A stretch of 64,000 nucleotides of DNA from Paenibacillus sp. PCH8 (GTDB lineage Bacteria > Bacillota > Bacilli > Paenibacillales > Paenibacillaceae), in the NCBI RefSeq assembly GCF_002968835.1, contig NZ_PKQK01000007.1, forward strand, positions 124,001 to 188,000, given 5' to 3'. The first letter of the stretch is position 1; the number at the start of each line of letters is the position of its first letter. Made by a program: the position numbers and the translations under genes. Positions 52,908-61,467 of this stretch are shown here, in pieces. A model generated the notes under the pieces. The model did not search any database. It saw only the letters and a program-made list of their open reading frames with translations, and had not been told where the DNA came from.

Positions 52908-54677
52908 TTATACGTAAGGTTCTGCAACCCAGTGACCTTTGGAGACCTCAATTAATTGAGAGTTTTCCAGGTTGTACGGGTCATTCGCAGGACCACCAGA
53001 TCCATTCTGAATCGGACTCATATGCTCTTCCGGCAGCAAGATGCGACGCTTGTTCGCTTCGACTTCCGGATCAGGCACAGGGATCGCCGAGAGCAATGTT
53101 TTGGTATATGGGTGAACAGGGTTCGCATACAGTTCTTCACTTTCCGCCAGTTCAACCACTTTACCCATGTACATTACTGCTACACGGTCACTAATATGTT
53201 TAACCATGGACAAGTCATGCGCAATAAACAGATACGTCAAGCCGAGACGTTGCTGAAGTTCTTCAAGCAAATTAACGACTTGGGCCTGAATGGATACATC
53301 CAGTGCAGACAATGGTTCATCACAGATGATGAATTTAGGATCTACAGCAAGTGCACGCGCAATACCGATCCGTTGTCTTTGACCACCTGAGAATTCATGT
53401 GGATACCGTAGTGCATGGCTTGGATTCAAACCTACCAGATCAAGCAACTCTTCCACTCGTCTCTTGCGCTCTTTGGAGCTCGAAGCCAAACCATGAATAT
53501 CCAGGGACTCCCCGATAATATCCATAACGTTGAAACGCGGATTAAGCGATGCATATGGATCTTGGAAGATCATTTGCATATCTTTACGCATTTCTTTCAT
53601 TTTGCGCGGGGACAACTTGTAGATATCCGTTCCGTTAAAGTTAACATTTCCGCCAGTTGGCTCATAAAGACGCAAAATAGTACGACCTGTTGTGGACTTA
53701 CCACAGCCGGACTCACCTACAACGCCAAGTGTTTCACCTTCAAAGATATCAAAGCTTACGTCATTGACCGCTTTGAGAATGTTACCTTTACCCAGATTAA
53801 AGTATTGTTTCAAGTTTTTCACTTGTACCAGAGGCTTGTTGCTACCTTTGATAATACCAGCTGGAGTTGGTTTTTCCTTTTTCGGCTCGTCCAGACGAGG
53901 CAGAGCATTCAGCAATTTAATGGTATATGGATGTTGAGGATTACTGAAGATCTCGGCAGTTGTTCCTGTTTCAACAACTTCGCCTTCCTTCATAACAACA
54001 ACACGGTCACACATACCCGCTACTACACCAAGGTCATGCGTGATCAGCATGATCGACGTACCAAGCTTTTGCTGCATATCTTTCATTACATCCAGAATTT
54101 GAGCCTGGATTGTAACGTCTAGTGCAGTTGTCGGCTCATCCGCAATCAGAAGGGATGGACGACAAGCAAGAGCAATCGCAATCATAGCACGCTGACGCAT
54201 ACCACCAGAGAATTGATGAGGGTAATGATTCATGCGGATAGCCGCATTCTTGATACCTACAAGCTCCAGCATTTCCAAAGCCGCTTTATTCGCTGCTTGT
54301 TTAGACATGTTCTGATGCTTGCGCAGTACTTCCGTAATTTGTTTACCAATTTTAATGGTAGGATTCAAAGAAGTCATTGGATCTTGGAAGATCATACCGA
54401 TATCTTTACCACGAATCGCTTCCATTTGCTTGTCCGTCTTATTCAGCAGGTCTTGCCCGTGAAAAGTAATTTCTCCGCTTTTGACCTTCGAAGGCGGGGA
54501 GGGAATCAATTTCATGATGGTTTGGGCGGTAACACTCTTACCACTACCCGATTCACCTACGATCCCCAGCGTCTCTCCTTTGCCAAGTTCAAAACTCACA
54601 TGTTTAACGGCATCAAATTCACCAGAGCGCGTTGAGAACGACACACTCAGGTCTTTGACTGTTAAAATCGGCTCCAT
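52908..54677 (-). CDS. Oligopeptide ABC transporter, fused OppD-OppF ATPase
   Basis: 589 residues with two complete ABC cassettes. First: Walker A GESGSGKS (41-48), signature QFSGGMRQR (155-163), Walker B LLIADEPTTALD. Second: Walker A GESGCGKST (321-329), signature EFSGGQRQR, Walker B FIICDEPLSALD. Each is followed by the oligopeptide-ABC C-terminal NPxHPYT element. In B. subtilis OppD and OppF are separate proteins; here one chain would supply both ATPase sites. Last gene of the oppABC operon. Confidence 0.94.
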   Translation of the reverse strand: MEPILTVKDLSVSFSTRSGEFDAVKHVSFELGKGETLGIVGESGSGKSVTAQTIMKLIPSPPSKVKSGEITFHGQDLLNKTDKQMEAIRGKDIGMIFQDPMTSLNPTIKIGKQITEVLRKHQNMSKQAANKAALEMLELVGIKNAAIRMNHYPHQFSGGMRQRAMIAIALACRPSLLIADEPTTALDVTIQAQILDVMKDMQQKLGTSIMLITHDLGVVAGMCDRVVVMKEGEVVETGTTAEIFSNPQHPYTIKLLNALPRLDEPKKEKPTPAGIIKGSNKPLVQVKNLKQYFNLGKGNILKAVNDVSFDIFEGETLGVVGESGCGKSTTGRTILRLYEPTGGNVNFNGTDIYKLSPRKMKEMRKDMQMIFQDPYASLNPRFNVMDIIGESLDIHGLASSSKERKRRVEELLDLVGLNPSHALRYPHEFSGGQRQRIGIARALAVDPKFIICDEPLSALDVSIQAQVVNLLEELQQRLGLTYLFIAHDLSMVKHISDRVAVMYMGKVVELAESEELYANPVHPYTKTLLSAIPVPDPEVEANKRRILLPEEHMSPIQNGSGGPANDPYNLENSQLIEVSKGHWVAEPYV

Positions 54678-54694
54678 AATCCCACCTCCTATTT

Positions 54695-55621
54695 CTATTT
54701 ACGTAATTTCGGATCGAGTGCGTCGCGCAGACCGTCTCCGAGCAAGTTAAATGCAAGCATTGTCAGAACCATCAGACCTGCTGGGAACCACATCCGCCAA
54801 GGGAATAATGTCCAGCCAGTAAGTGCATCGTTGATCATGGAACCTAGTGAAGATCTCGGTGCAGATACACCCAACCCAAGGAAGCTCAGGAACGCTTCGG
54901 CAAAGATTGCATTCGGAATGGACAACGTCAATGTTACGAGAATCGGTCCTATTGCATTTGGCAGCAAGTGGCGGAACAATTGACGCCCTGTGCTTGCACC
55001 CATGGACCGTGCAGCAAGAATAAAGTCTCTGTTTTTGAGTTGCATAATCTCACCGCGCACAATCCATGACATGCTGATCCAGCCTGTTATAGTAAGGGCA
55101 ATGATAATCGTTGTCAGACTTGGTTCCAATACAACCAGCAACAAAATTACAACCAGCATGTAAGGCAAGGAATAGAGGATCTCGGAGAACTTATTCATAA
55201 TTCCATCTACACGTCCACCGTAGAAACCCATGATCGCTCCATAAACAACCCCGATAACAAGGTCAATCAAGGCTGCGGCTAAGCCTACAGTAAGGGATAC
55301 ACGTGCCCCTACCCAAGTTCTTACCCATACATCACGGCCAAGCTCGTCCGTACCGAACCAGTGCTCCGCACTCGGAGCTGCGTTGGAATTCATCAAATCA
55401 TTGGAATAATAATTATAACTAGTAAACAAAGAAGTTGGACCAATCAAAGAGAAAATCACGACAAGAACCAATACACCTAGACTAATCATTGCAGCCTTAT
55501 TGGTTGCAAGTCTGTACATAGCATCTTTAAAAAGGGATACACTTTCTTGCGGTTTAACCGCTGCCTGACTAGTCAGGTCAGTGTTCGCCGTTTCATTGTT
55601 TTTATTATTCGTGCCAGACAA
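54695..55621 (-). CDS. oppC: Oligopeptide ABC transporter permease OppC
   Basis: 308 residues: hydrophilic N-terminus (~40), then six membrane helices with the binding-protein-dependent transport motif AARSMGASTGRQLFRHLLPNAIGPILV. HWFGTDELGRDVWVR marks the OppC/DppC family. Two bases after oppB and 17 bases before the ATPase gene. Substrate is probably peptides, judged from OppA. Confidence 0.93.
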   Translation of the reverse strand: MSGTNNKNNETANTDLTSQAAVKPQESVSLFKDAMYRLATNKAAMISLGVLVLVVIFSLIGPTSLFTSYNYYSNDLMNSNAAPSAEHWFGTDELGRDVWVRTWVGARVSLTVGLAAALIDLVIGVVYGAIMGFYGGRVDGIMNKFSEILYSLPYMLVVILLLVVLEPSLTTIIIALTITGWISMSWIVRGEIMQLKNRDFILAARSMGASTGRQLFRHLLPNAIGPILVTLTLSIPNAIFAEAFLSFLGLGVSAPRSSLGSMINDALTGWTLFPWRMWFPAGLMVLTMLAFNLLGDGLRDALDPKLRK

Positions 55622-55623
55622 CG

Positions 55624-56556
55624 TTATGCCCCCTTCCGGCTTTCCAGCTTAATTCTAGGATCAATCAGCACGTAAGCGATATCTGTAAAGAAACGCGCCA
55701 ACATCAGGAGGATACCATAGAAAATCGTAATCCCCATGATCATGGTGTAATCACGGTTTGTGATACTCTCTACAAACACTTTACCTATGCCACCGATGTT
55801 AAAGATCTGTTCAATTACAACGGAACCTGTGATGATATTCGCTGTCATTGGACCAACATAAGTTACTACTGGTAGAATACCGTTTCTTACAACGTGTTTA
55901 AACATAATTGCAGGCCATTTCAGGCCTTTGGCTTTTGCTGTTTTGATGTAATCGGCGTGTAAGACTTCGAGCATACTCGAACGCGTCAACCGAGCGATAA
56001 AGGCAATCGGAGATGCAGACAGCGCTGCAACCGGAAGAACGTAGTCCAATGGACCGTCAAAGCCCATAACGTTAAACCAGCCCAATTTAGTAGCAAAAAG
56101 ATACTGTAATAGGGACGCAAGCAAGAAGCTCGGAACAGCTATACCTATGACAGCTAGAATCATCGTGACATCATCAATGAGTTTACGATGGTAAACTGCA
56201 GCAATAAGTCCCAGTAAAACACCCACAACAATGGAGATAACAATTGCAAACACTCCAAGCTTCAACGAAGCGGTGAAAGTTTCACCGATCATTCCGGCTA
56301 CATCGCGATTCAAATATTTCATTGAAACCCCGAAATCCCCTTTTACAATTCCACCCATATACTTCAGGTATTGTTCATACATCGGCTTGTCCAATCCATA
56401 CTTTGTTTCCAAGAGTGCACGGATTTCAGGTGATACTTTTTTCTCAGATGTAAAAGGGTCACCAGGAATGGCCTTCATCAGGAAGAAAGTCATCGATGCG
56501 AGTATGAAAAGCGATAGCAGCATAAATAGTAGTTTTTTCAAAACGTACTTAACCAA
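55624..56556 (-). CDS. oppB: Oligopeptide ABC transporter permease OppB
   Basis: 310 residues from a TTG at 56556 (GGAGG ten bases upstream), beginning VKYVLKKLLFMLLSLFILASMTFF after the initiator. Six helices, with KAKGLKWPAIMFKHVVRNGILPVVTY as the EAA loop. The frame is open to 56706, but that part overlaps the terminator hairpin and has no ribosome site. Confidence 0.92.
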   Translation of the reverse strand: MVKYVLKKLLFMLLSLFILASMTFFLMKAIPGDPFTSEKKVSPEIRALLETKYGLDKPMYEQYLKYMGGIVKGDFGVSMKYLNRDVAGMIGETFTASLKLGVFAIVISIVVGVLLGLIAAVYHRKLIDDVTMILAVIGIAVPSFLLASLLQYLFATKLGWFNVMGFDGPLDYVLPVAALSASPIAFIARLTRSSMLEVLHADYIKTAKAKGLKWPAIMFKHVVRNGILPVVTYVGPMTANIITGSVVIEQIFNIGGIGKVFVESITNRDYTMIMGITIFYGILLMLARFFTDIAYVLIDPRIKLESRKGA

Positions 56557-56676
56557 CCCTTGCACACCTCCACAAACAATATTTTGTATACAAATCGATT
56601 GTAGAATTAGACAGAAATAAAGTCCAATCCATTTATCGGAAATTTCAAGAATTATAAGGAAAATCGGTGCACAAAC

Positions 56677-56719
56677 AAAAAAATCGGGATATATATGGAA
56701 TTCCACATATATATCCCGA
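56677..56719 (-). terminator. Hairpin terminator between oppA and oppB
   Basis: Minus strand TCGGGATATATATG pairs with CATATATATCCCGA (about 14 bp) and is followed by seven T. It lies 28 bases after oppA inside the operon, so it probably terminates part of the transcripts and gives more binding protein than permease. Confidence 0.85.
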
Positions 56720-56746
56720 AGTAATCATATTAGACTTCAGAACAAC

Positions 56747-58444
56747 TTATTTCTCTTCCAGATATGCACGAGTGTAGTCAATTGCTCCACTGAAATCAAG
56801 TTGTACACCTTTAAGGTAAGGCTTAGTCAAAGATACGTTAGTGTAGTAATAGATTGGCATAACGCCCATTTCATCTTGAATCAGAATTTTCTCAGCGTCA
56901 GCAAATGCAGCCATACGTGCAGCTGGATCAGCAGATTTTACAGTGTCTTTAACATCTTTGTCATACTGTTCGTTGCTGAATTTAGAATCATTGTTTGTGT
57001 TTCCAGTAGTCCACATTTCCAAGAAGTTGTACGGATCGTTATAGTCGGCAGACCAGCCTGCACGAGCGACTTGGAAGTTTTGATTTTGACGATTCTCAAG
57101 GAATACGCCCCACTCTTGGTTTTCGGATTTCACGTCAACACCAAGATTTTGTTTCCACATATCAGCAACCGCCAAAGCAATTTTCGCGTGACCATCACTA
57201 GTGTTGTAGATCAAAGTAACAGCAGGCAACGTTGTGTAGCCTTCTTCTTTCATACCTTCAGCAAGTAATGCTTTAGCTTCTTCTACATTTTCAGTGAAGT
57301 AGTCGTCTTTATGCTCATCACGGAACTCGCCGTTTTCACCACGAATACCAGGAGGCACGAAACCGAAAGCTGGAATTTGTCCACCTTGTGTTACTTTGTC
57401 AACAATCAACTGACGATTGATTGCCATTGCAAATGCTTTACGGATTTTAACGTTGTTAAATGGTGCTTCGTTTACGTTGAACTGGTAGTAGTACGTACTT
57501 GCAATACCAGTAGCTTTGAACTCGTCCGGCAATTCCGCTTTTACAGAAGGAATTTGGTCGGAAGGAATTTCACCGTTAGGAGCACCAGTGTAATCCAATT
57601 GTCCTGATTTGTAAGCTTGCAGTTCGGAAGCACTGCTGTTTGTCAGGGACATATCGATTTGAGCCAATTTAATATCGGATGCTGCATGATAACCATCGTT
57701 TTTCTTCACGACAATTTTTTGACCTTTAGCGTATTGATCCATTACAAATGGTCCGTTAACGATCATGTTTTTGTAATCTGTGAAGAATTTATCATTGGTG
57801 TCAGCAGACTTGTGTACTGGGTAGTACGTGTAGAACGCTGTCAGACCCAAGAAGTAAGGAGTTGGGTTTTCCAACGTTACTTCCAGTGTGTTCACATCAG
57901 TAGCTTTAACACCTACTTGAGAGAAGTCTGTGACTTTAGTACCTTTGTAAGTTTCGTCTTTGCTGAGGTTGTAACCTTCAGCGCCTTTGATGTAGTACAA
58001 TTGGTATGCATATGGAGAAGCTGTTTCCGGTTTCAAAGCACGTTCCCAAGAACGAACAAAGTCTTCGGCAGTGATTGCATCACCATTGCTCCATTTTGCT
58101 TCCGGGTTCAGGTTGAAAACATATTTCAAACCATCTTCGGAGATTGTCCAGTCTTTAGCAACACCTGGAGCTTCTTTACCATCAGGATCGATGCGTACAA
58201 GTCCTTCATACAAGAACTTCAGAACCGTGTTGGTTTGGCTGTCTTTTGCTTGAGCCGGGTCCAGCGTAGGAGGTTCAGCGGAAAGGTTGATCTTTAGGAT
58301 TTGATCTTTAGCAAGACCATTTCCTTCGCTTGCAGAACCAGTATCGGTGTTACCTGTGCCTTCGTTTTTCGATCCGCACGCTGCAAGTACGGTACCGAAC
58401 GCCAAAATCAGCGTCAAAAGGACTAATAGACTTTTCCTTTTCAT
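56747..58444 (-). CDS. oppA: Oligopeptide-binding lipoprotein OppA (SBP family 5)
   Basis: 565 residues. Lipoprotein signal peptide with lipobox VLAAC (Cys23), then a Gly/Ser/Thr linker and the family 5 solute-binding fold: LSAEPPTLDPAQAKDSQTN at the N-terminus, VFNLNPEAKWSNGDAITAEDFVRSW and a C-terminal YTNVSLTKPYLKGVQLDFSGAIDY. Anchored outside the membrane after cleavage by LspA. In sporulating Bacilli Opp also imports signalling peptides (Phr), so a role in sporulation or quorum sensing is possible. Confidence 0.95.
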   Translation of the reverse strand: MKRKSLLVLLTLILAFGTVLAACGSKNEGTGNTDTGSASEGNGLAKDQILKINLSAEPPTLDPAQAKDSQTNTVLKFLYEGLVRIDPDGKEAPGVAKDWTISEDGLKYVFNLNPEAKWSNGDAITAEDFVRSWERALKPETASPYAYQLYYIKGAEGYNLSKDETYKGTKVTDFSQVGVKATDVNTLEVTLENPTPYFLGLTAFYTYYPVHKSADTNDKFFTDYKNMIVNGPFVMDQYAKGQKIVVKKNDGYHAASDIKLAQIDMSLTNSSASELQAYKSGQLDYTGAPNGEIPSDQIPSVKAELPDEFKATGIASTYYYQFNVNEAPFNNVKIRKAFAMAINRQLIVDKVTQGGQIPAFGFVPPGIRGENGEFRDEHKDDYFTENVEEAKALLAEGMKEEGYTTLPAVTLIYNTSDGHAKIALAVADMWKQNLGVDVKSENQEWGVFLENRQNQNFQVARAGWSADYNDPYNFLEMWTTGNTNNDSKFSNEQYDKDVKDTVKSADPAARMAAFADAEKILIQDEMGVMPIYYYTNVSLTKPYLKGVQLDFSGAIDYTRAYLEEK

Positions 58445-58487
58445 CTAACACGTTCCCCCTAAATTGATATGGTTTATATGTTTATAG

Positions 58488-58493
58488 ATTATA
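58488..58493 (-). promoter_or_regulatory. Possible -10 element of oppA
   Basis: A perfect TATAAT on the minus strand, 44 bases before the oppA start. No good -35 is seen at 16-18 bases, which suggests an activator or another control; the hairpin at 58506-58546 occupies the upstream region. Confidence 0.35.
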
Positions 58494-58505
58494 CAACCAC
58501 CGGTC

Positions 58506-58546
58506 AAAAAAATCTACATTACTTTTTCAGAAAGTAATGTTTTTTT
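58506..58546. terminator. Bidirectional terminator-like hairpin upstream of oppA
   Basis: ACATTACTTT/AAAGTAATGT form a perfect 10-bp stem with a five-base loop (58516-58540). A T-run follows directly on the plus strand and, four bases later, on the minus strand. It probably ends the rsfA-panE-DUF3397 transcription. Confidence 0.65.
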
Positions 58547-58551
58547 CAGTA

Positions 58552-58567
58552 TTCGACAAAATCGACA
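58552..58567 (-). promoter_or_regulatory. Possible tandem Spo0A boxes upstream of oppA
   Basis: Minus strand TTTGTCGAA (58552-58560) is an exact 0A-box core, with TGTCGAT (58561-58567) directly beside it. They lie about 60 bases upstream of the -10 of oppA, on the other side of the hairpin. Short motifs of this kind arise by chance. Confidence 0.3.
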
Positions 58568-58597
58568 CATTTTTTAGCCCTTTTGCGTTATGTATCC

Positions 58598-58972
58598 TCA
58601 CATCTGTTTCATGAAGTATCTAAATAATCCAAATAAAGTAAACAAAACATACCCAAAACTCATGATAATAAAAGCCATGCGCCATACGGCCCGGAACATT
58701 CTACCCCCATTGAACTTGCCTTTTAGTCTATTTTGCGCTCCTCCGATGAATCCAAGCGCTATTAGTATGAGTATTAATGTCAGATAAAAACCAAAATTTG
58801 AATCAAATGTTAAGTTGAATAACGCCGATACTGAAAACACAAGAAAAAATGTTGTTACATCCATTGCCATCCGCAATGCTGTAGGCTTGTCTTTTTTCCA
58901 TACATACATGCCCCAATATACAAGAAAGAACGGAAAAAAGGGTAGTATGCTCAACACAATAAAAAGTCCCAT
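58598..58972 (-). CDS. DUF3397 family membrane protein
   Basis: 124 residues with four hydrophobic segments (about 3-24, 35-58, 62-78, 92-118), interrupted by the basic loop GGAQNRLKGKFNGGRMFRAVWR. The pattern and size fit the DUF3397 family of Bacilli; function unknown. It follows panE by 17 bases with a GGAGTGAAT ribosome site. Confidence 0.75.
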   Translation of the reverse strand: MGLFIVLSILPFFPFFLVYWGMYVWKKDKPTALRMAMDVTTFFLVFSVSALFNLTFDSNFGFYLTLILILIALGFIGGAQNRLKGKFNGGRMFRAVWRMAFIIMSFGYVLFTLFGLFRYFMKQM

Positions 58973-58989
58973 TAATTCACTCCTTCCGC

Positions 58990-59931
58990 TTACATTCCTT
59001 CAATCAGATGAAGCAGTATTTCATGTGTCGGTGCAGATCGGCCTGATTTCTGTGCCATCTTTACAATCTGTCCGTTGATCGATCCCACTTCTGTACCGTG
59101 TCCCTGTAGAACATCTGCGAGCATAGAGGAAGTATTCGAGGCAGTGGAACGACAGACTGTCATCAGTTGTTCCCACATATCCTCATCTAACCTTATGCCA
59201 TTCGCTGAGTAGACAACCAAGGCTTCCTCATATAACTGGCGCATCAACCTCACACGATCTTCTTGGATGATCAATTCACCGTTGGGAATTCGCCATAAAG
59301 CTGTAAGTGGGTTAATAACCGCATTGATCAACAGCTTCCTGTATATCAGCTTATCGATTTCATTCGACACTGTACAGTCAAATCCTGCCTGCTGCAAAAG
59401 TCCTGATAGATTAAATATTTCCTTACTCTCTATTGAGATAGAAGCTTCGGTGTGTATTGTATGTGCGCCTAGCCTGGTTTCGCCCGCACCCGCACGGTGG
59501 ACATGATTTAGAACCCGCTTCGCACCCTCCGTTGTTATCGCACTACATATGAGCGAATGCGGCAAAGCAGCTTGCAGTTTCTCCAGATGACCCATCCCAT
59601 TTTGAAAACACGCAATATTGAGCATACGATCTTTCCATTGACTAATTTCACGAATGAAATCATCAATACTTGTCTGCTTAACCATTAGCAGTAACCATTC
59701 TCCGGGCATTCGCTCCCATGTGTCAGTTAGCTCGTTAACGGATCTCGCCTGTATCTGGTCCGGTAGAATATGTATCTCCTCGTCTCTTTCAACGATGGTT
59801 ACCCCATCCTGGCTCAAGAGTTGTGCCTGAGTGGATGTTCTGGTCCAAAATCGGACATGATTACCTGCCGCCTGCAGCTTCCCGCCATACATAAGGCCCA
59901 GTGATCCTGCGCCTATGATATCAATGATCAT
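58990..59931 (-). CDS. panE: 2-Dehydropantoate 2-reductase (ketopantoate reductase)
   Basis: NADPH-dependent reductase of pantothenate and coenzyme A synthesis. 313 residues: Rossmann start MIIDIIGAGSLGLMYGGKLQAAGNHVRFWTR, KQTSIDDFIRE with conserved Lys, and the C-terminal KLLINAVINPLTALWRIPNGEL with the catalytic Lys. Located between rsfA and bshC as in B. subtilis (ylbQ). Family members of unknown substrate exist, so the exact reaction is likely but not certain. Confidence 0.87.
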   Translation of the reverse strand: MIIDIIGAGSLGLMYGGKLQAAGNHVRFWTRTSTQAQLLSQDGVTIVERDEEIHILPDQIQARSVNELTDTWERMPGEWLLLMVKQTSIDDFIREISQWKDRMLNIACFQNGMGHLEKLQAALPHSLICSAITTEGAKRVLNHVHRAGAGETRLGAHTIHTEASISIESKEIFNLSGLLQQAGFDCTVSNEIDKLIYRKLLINAVINPLTALWRIPNGELIIQEDRVRLMRQLYEEALVVYSANGIRLDEDMWEQLMTVCRSTASNTSSMLADVLQGHGTEVGSINGQIVKMAQKSGRSAPTHEILLHLIEGM

Positions 59932-59995
59932 GTGCTACCCCCTCTCCGCTTCAGTAGTAGCTCGTATCTATCTATAATAGAACAAAAACAGCAAA

Positions 59996-60041
59996 CTAAA
60001 AACCCGTCATACCTGCCGTTACGTAACGGAGGTGTGGCGGG
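59996..60041 (-). terminator. Terminator of rsfA
   Basis: Minus strand ACCCGCCACACCTCCGTT pairs with AACGGCAGGTATGACGGGT with few mismatches, then TTTTTA. 38 bases past the rsfA stop and before panE. Confidence 0.8.
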
Positions 60042-60079
60042 TCCATATCTGACTTTTGCAAATCAAACGCCTGTTCTTA

Positions 60080-60730
60080 CTATTCAATTCGTTCCAGATT
60101 CCCGTTGGCATCCATCTTGAAACGTGTTTTGAGTTCCTCTTCTTCTTCGGACAAAAATGCGAGTCTGCGAGCACGATCCATAATCTGAATCAAAGCTTTG
60201 TAATCGTCATTCACCACACGGTAATCCGTCTGTACTTCATTCACTTCCTTGGAGAGACGATCATTCTCGCAGCGCAGTTCGAGTAATTCATCTTCCTTCT
60301 CCCGAAGCTCCTTCTCCAGCATTTTGAGCTGACGACTGCTCTCCTGCACCGTTCCTTTCCATTGTCGCAGGAAGCGGATTACTGCATCCATGGATAATGA
60401 ATCTTCCGAAATACCATCTGCTTTGTACAAATGCTCTTCGGTATCCAGTGTAGACAATGCTGCAACCTGTGGTCCAAGCATAGCCGGCTGCTTTCTGAGA
60501 TAGCTTCGTTTTTGCCGTTGTGCCTTGGCGTTGCTGATCGCAGACTCATACTTTTTACGCACACAACTGTTCCAGCGAAAACCGCATGCGGCAGAAGTTC
60601 TGCCTATTTTTTCGCCGACCTCTTCAAAAGCAGCGAGCTGGGTGCTTCCTTCCCTAATGTGACGCAAAGTAACTTCCGCCAAAATCAAATCGTCCTCTGT
60701 GCTCCAAGCATCCTGTCTCACTGCAGTCAT
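60080..60730 (-). CDS. rsfA: RsfA-family prespore transcription factor
   Basis: Modulates sigma-F dependent genes in the forespore. 216 residues from ATG at 60730 (AGGAGGG upstream), starting MTAVRQDAWSTEDDLILAEVTLRHIREGSTQLAAFEEVGEKIGRTSAACGFRWNSCVRKKY, a Myb/SANT-like DNA-binding domain diagnostic of RsfA. A linker follows, then a coiled coil (about residues 130-190: LKMLEKELREKEDELLELRCENDRLSKEVNEV). It precedes panE as in B. subtilis (ylbO). A sigma-F-like promoter is found upstream. Confidence 0.9.
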   Translation of the reverse strand: MTAVRQDAWSTEDDLILAEVTLRHIREGSTQLAAFEEVGEKIGRTSAACGFRWNSCVRKKYESAISNAKAQRQKRSYLRKQPAMLGPQVAALSTLDTEEHLYKADGISEDSLSMDAVIRFLRQWKGTVQESSRQLKMLEKELREKEDELLELRCENDRLSKEVNEVQTDYRVVNDDYKALIQIMDRARRLAFLSEEEEELKTRFKMDANGNLERIE

Positions 60731-60866
60731 GCTATAATACCCTCCTAACAACATCCTAAAATAACCGTCCGCATTACCGGGAACCCGGTATGTGAATTAG
60801 GTATAAAAGCTGCTTCATTCATTCTTATGCCTCTCATAGAGTTCATAGAATTGATTTCATACTAAA

Positions 60867-60896
60867 ATGTATTTCCACATTTAGGCTTGCTCATAC
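60867..60896 (-). promoter_or_regulatory. Putative sigma-F promoter of rsfA
   Basis: Minus strand GTATG (-35, fits GHATR), 15-base spacer and GGAAATACAT (-10), which fits GGNNANAHTR except for one base. B. subtilis rsfA is sigma-F-dependent. The leader to rsfA would be about 130 bases, long but possible. The 314-base divergent region 60731-61044 otherwise contains the DUF2626 promoter. Confidence 0.5.
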
Positions 60897-60969
60897 GTGA
60901 CATATGTAAAACAACTCCCTTTTCTATTGCTTTAGAGAAAAAAAGAATTCGCTTTCATATCCAAATTTG

Positions 60970-60998
60970 TTTACACGTTTTTCCTTTCCCGGTATAAT
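60970..60998 (+). promoter_or_regulatory. Sigma-A promoter of the DUF2626 gene
   Basis: TTTACA, 17-base spacer, TATAAT on the plus strand, about 45 bases before the GTG start. Confidence 0.82.
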
Positions 60999-61044
60999 GT
61001 TGTTTAGACAATCTATGATCGTACATAGGAGAGGAGGATTTACC

Positions 61045-61281
61045 GTGGCACGCATGTTTCGGGTACTCGGGTTCTTCACGCTTGCGATTGGCCTGATGGC
61101 TTTTGCGGGAGATCTGGTCGAAATGGCTTTTCTTTTTTTCCTGCAGACTGCGTTTTTTGTCATTTTGGGATACTTGAAATTCACCGAACGAACGTACATA
61201 TTGCTCTTCTGGGGTTATATGATCGTGACATTCTCGGGGTTCAGTTACTGGACCGTATTCCAGATGGATTTGCCGCTCTAA
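61045..61281 (+). CDS. DUF2626 small membrane protein
   Basis: 78 residues from a GTG (GAGGAGGATTTACC upstream), beginning ARMFRVLGFFTLAIGLMAFAGD after the initiator. Three hydrophobic segments nearly fill the sequence (about 7-25, 28-45, 52-70), with KFTERTYILLFWGYM conserved. Length and pattern match the DUF2626 (YqgY-like) family of Bacilli; function unknown. Strong promoter and terminator make it a monocistronic gene. Confidence 0.8.
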   Translation: MARMFRVLGFFTLAIGLMAFAGDLVEMAFLFFLQTAFFVILGYLKFTERTYILLFWGYMIVTFSGFSYWTVFQMDLPL

Positions 61282-61307
61282 TCCACCTGCAGCAGCAAAG
61301 TGATCCG

Positions 61308-61329
61308 GCAACAGTCGGGTTGCTTTTTT
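61308..61329 (+). terminator. Terminator of the DUF2626 gene
   Basis: GCAAC/GTTGC 5-bp stem with six T on the plus strand, 26 bases after the stop. The stem is short but GC-containing. Confidence 0.65.
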
Positions 61330-61467
61330 GTTGTTTTCAGATTGCATGATCGGTGTTCGTGGTGTTATGTAACCACTAAGGATATTTCACGTATTTGTTT
61401 CATATATTGTCTGGAAGACAACAAGCCTGTACGATTGTCATTTAGGAAGTGGAAAGGAGAATGATCG

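Noticed and set aside
60955..61347. 130-codon minus-strand ORF opposite the DUF2626 gene
   Set aside because: Antisense to a gene with good promoter, ribosome site and terminator; product is charged and unlike a family.
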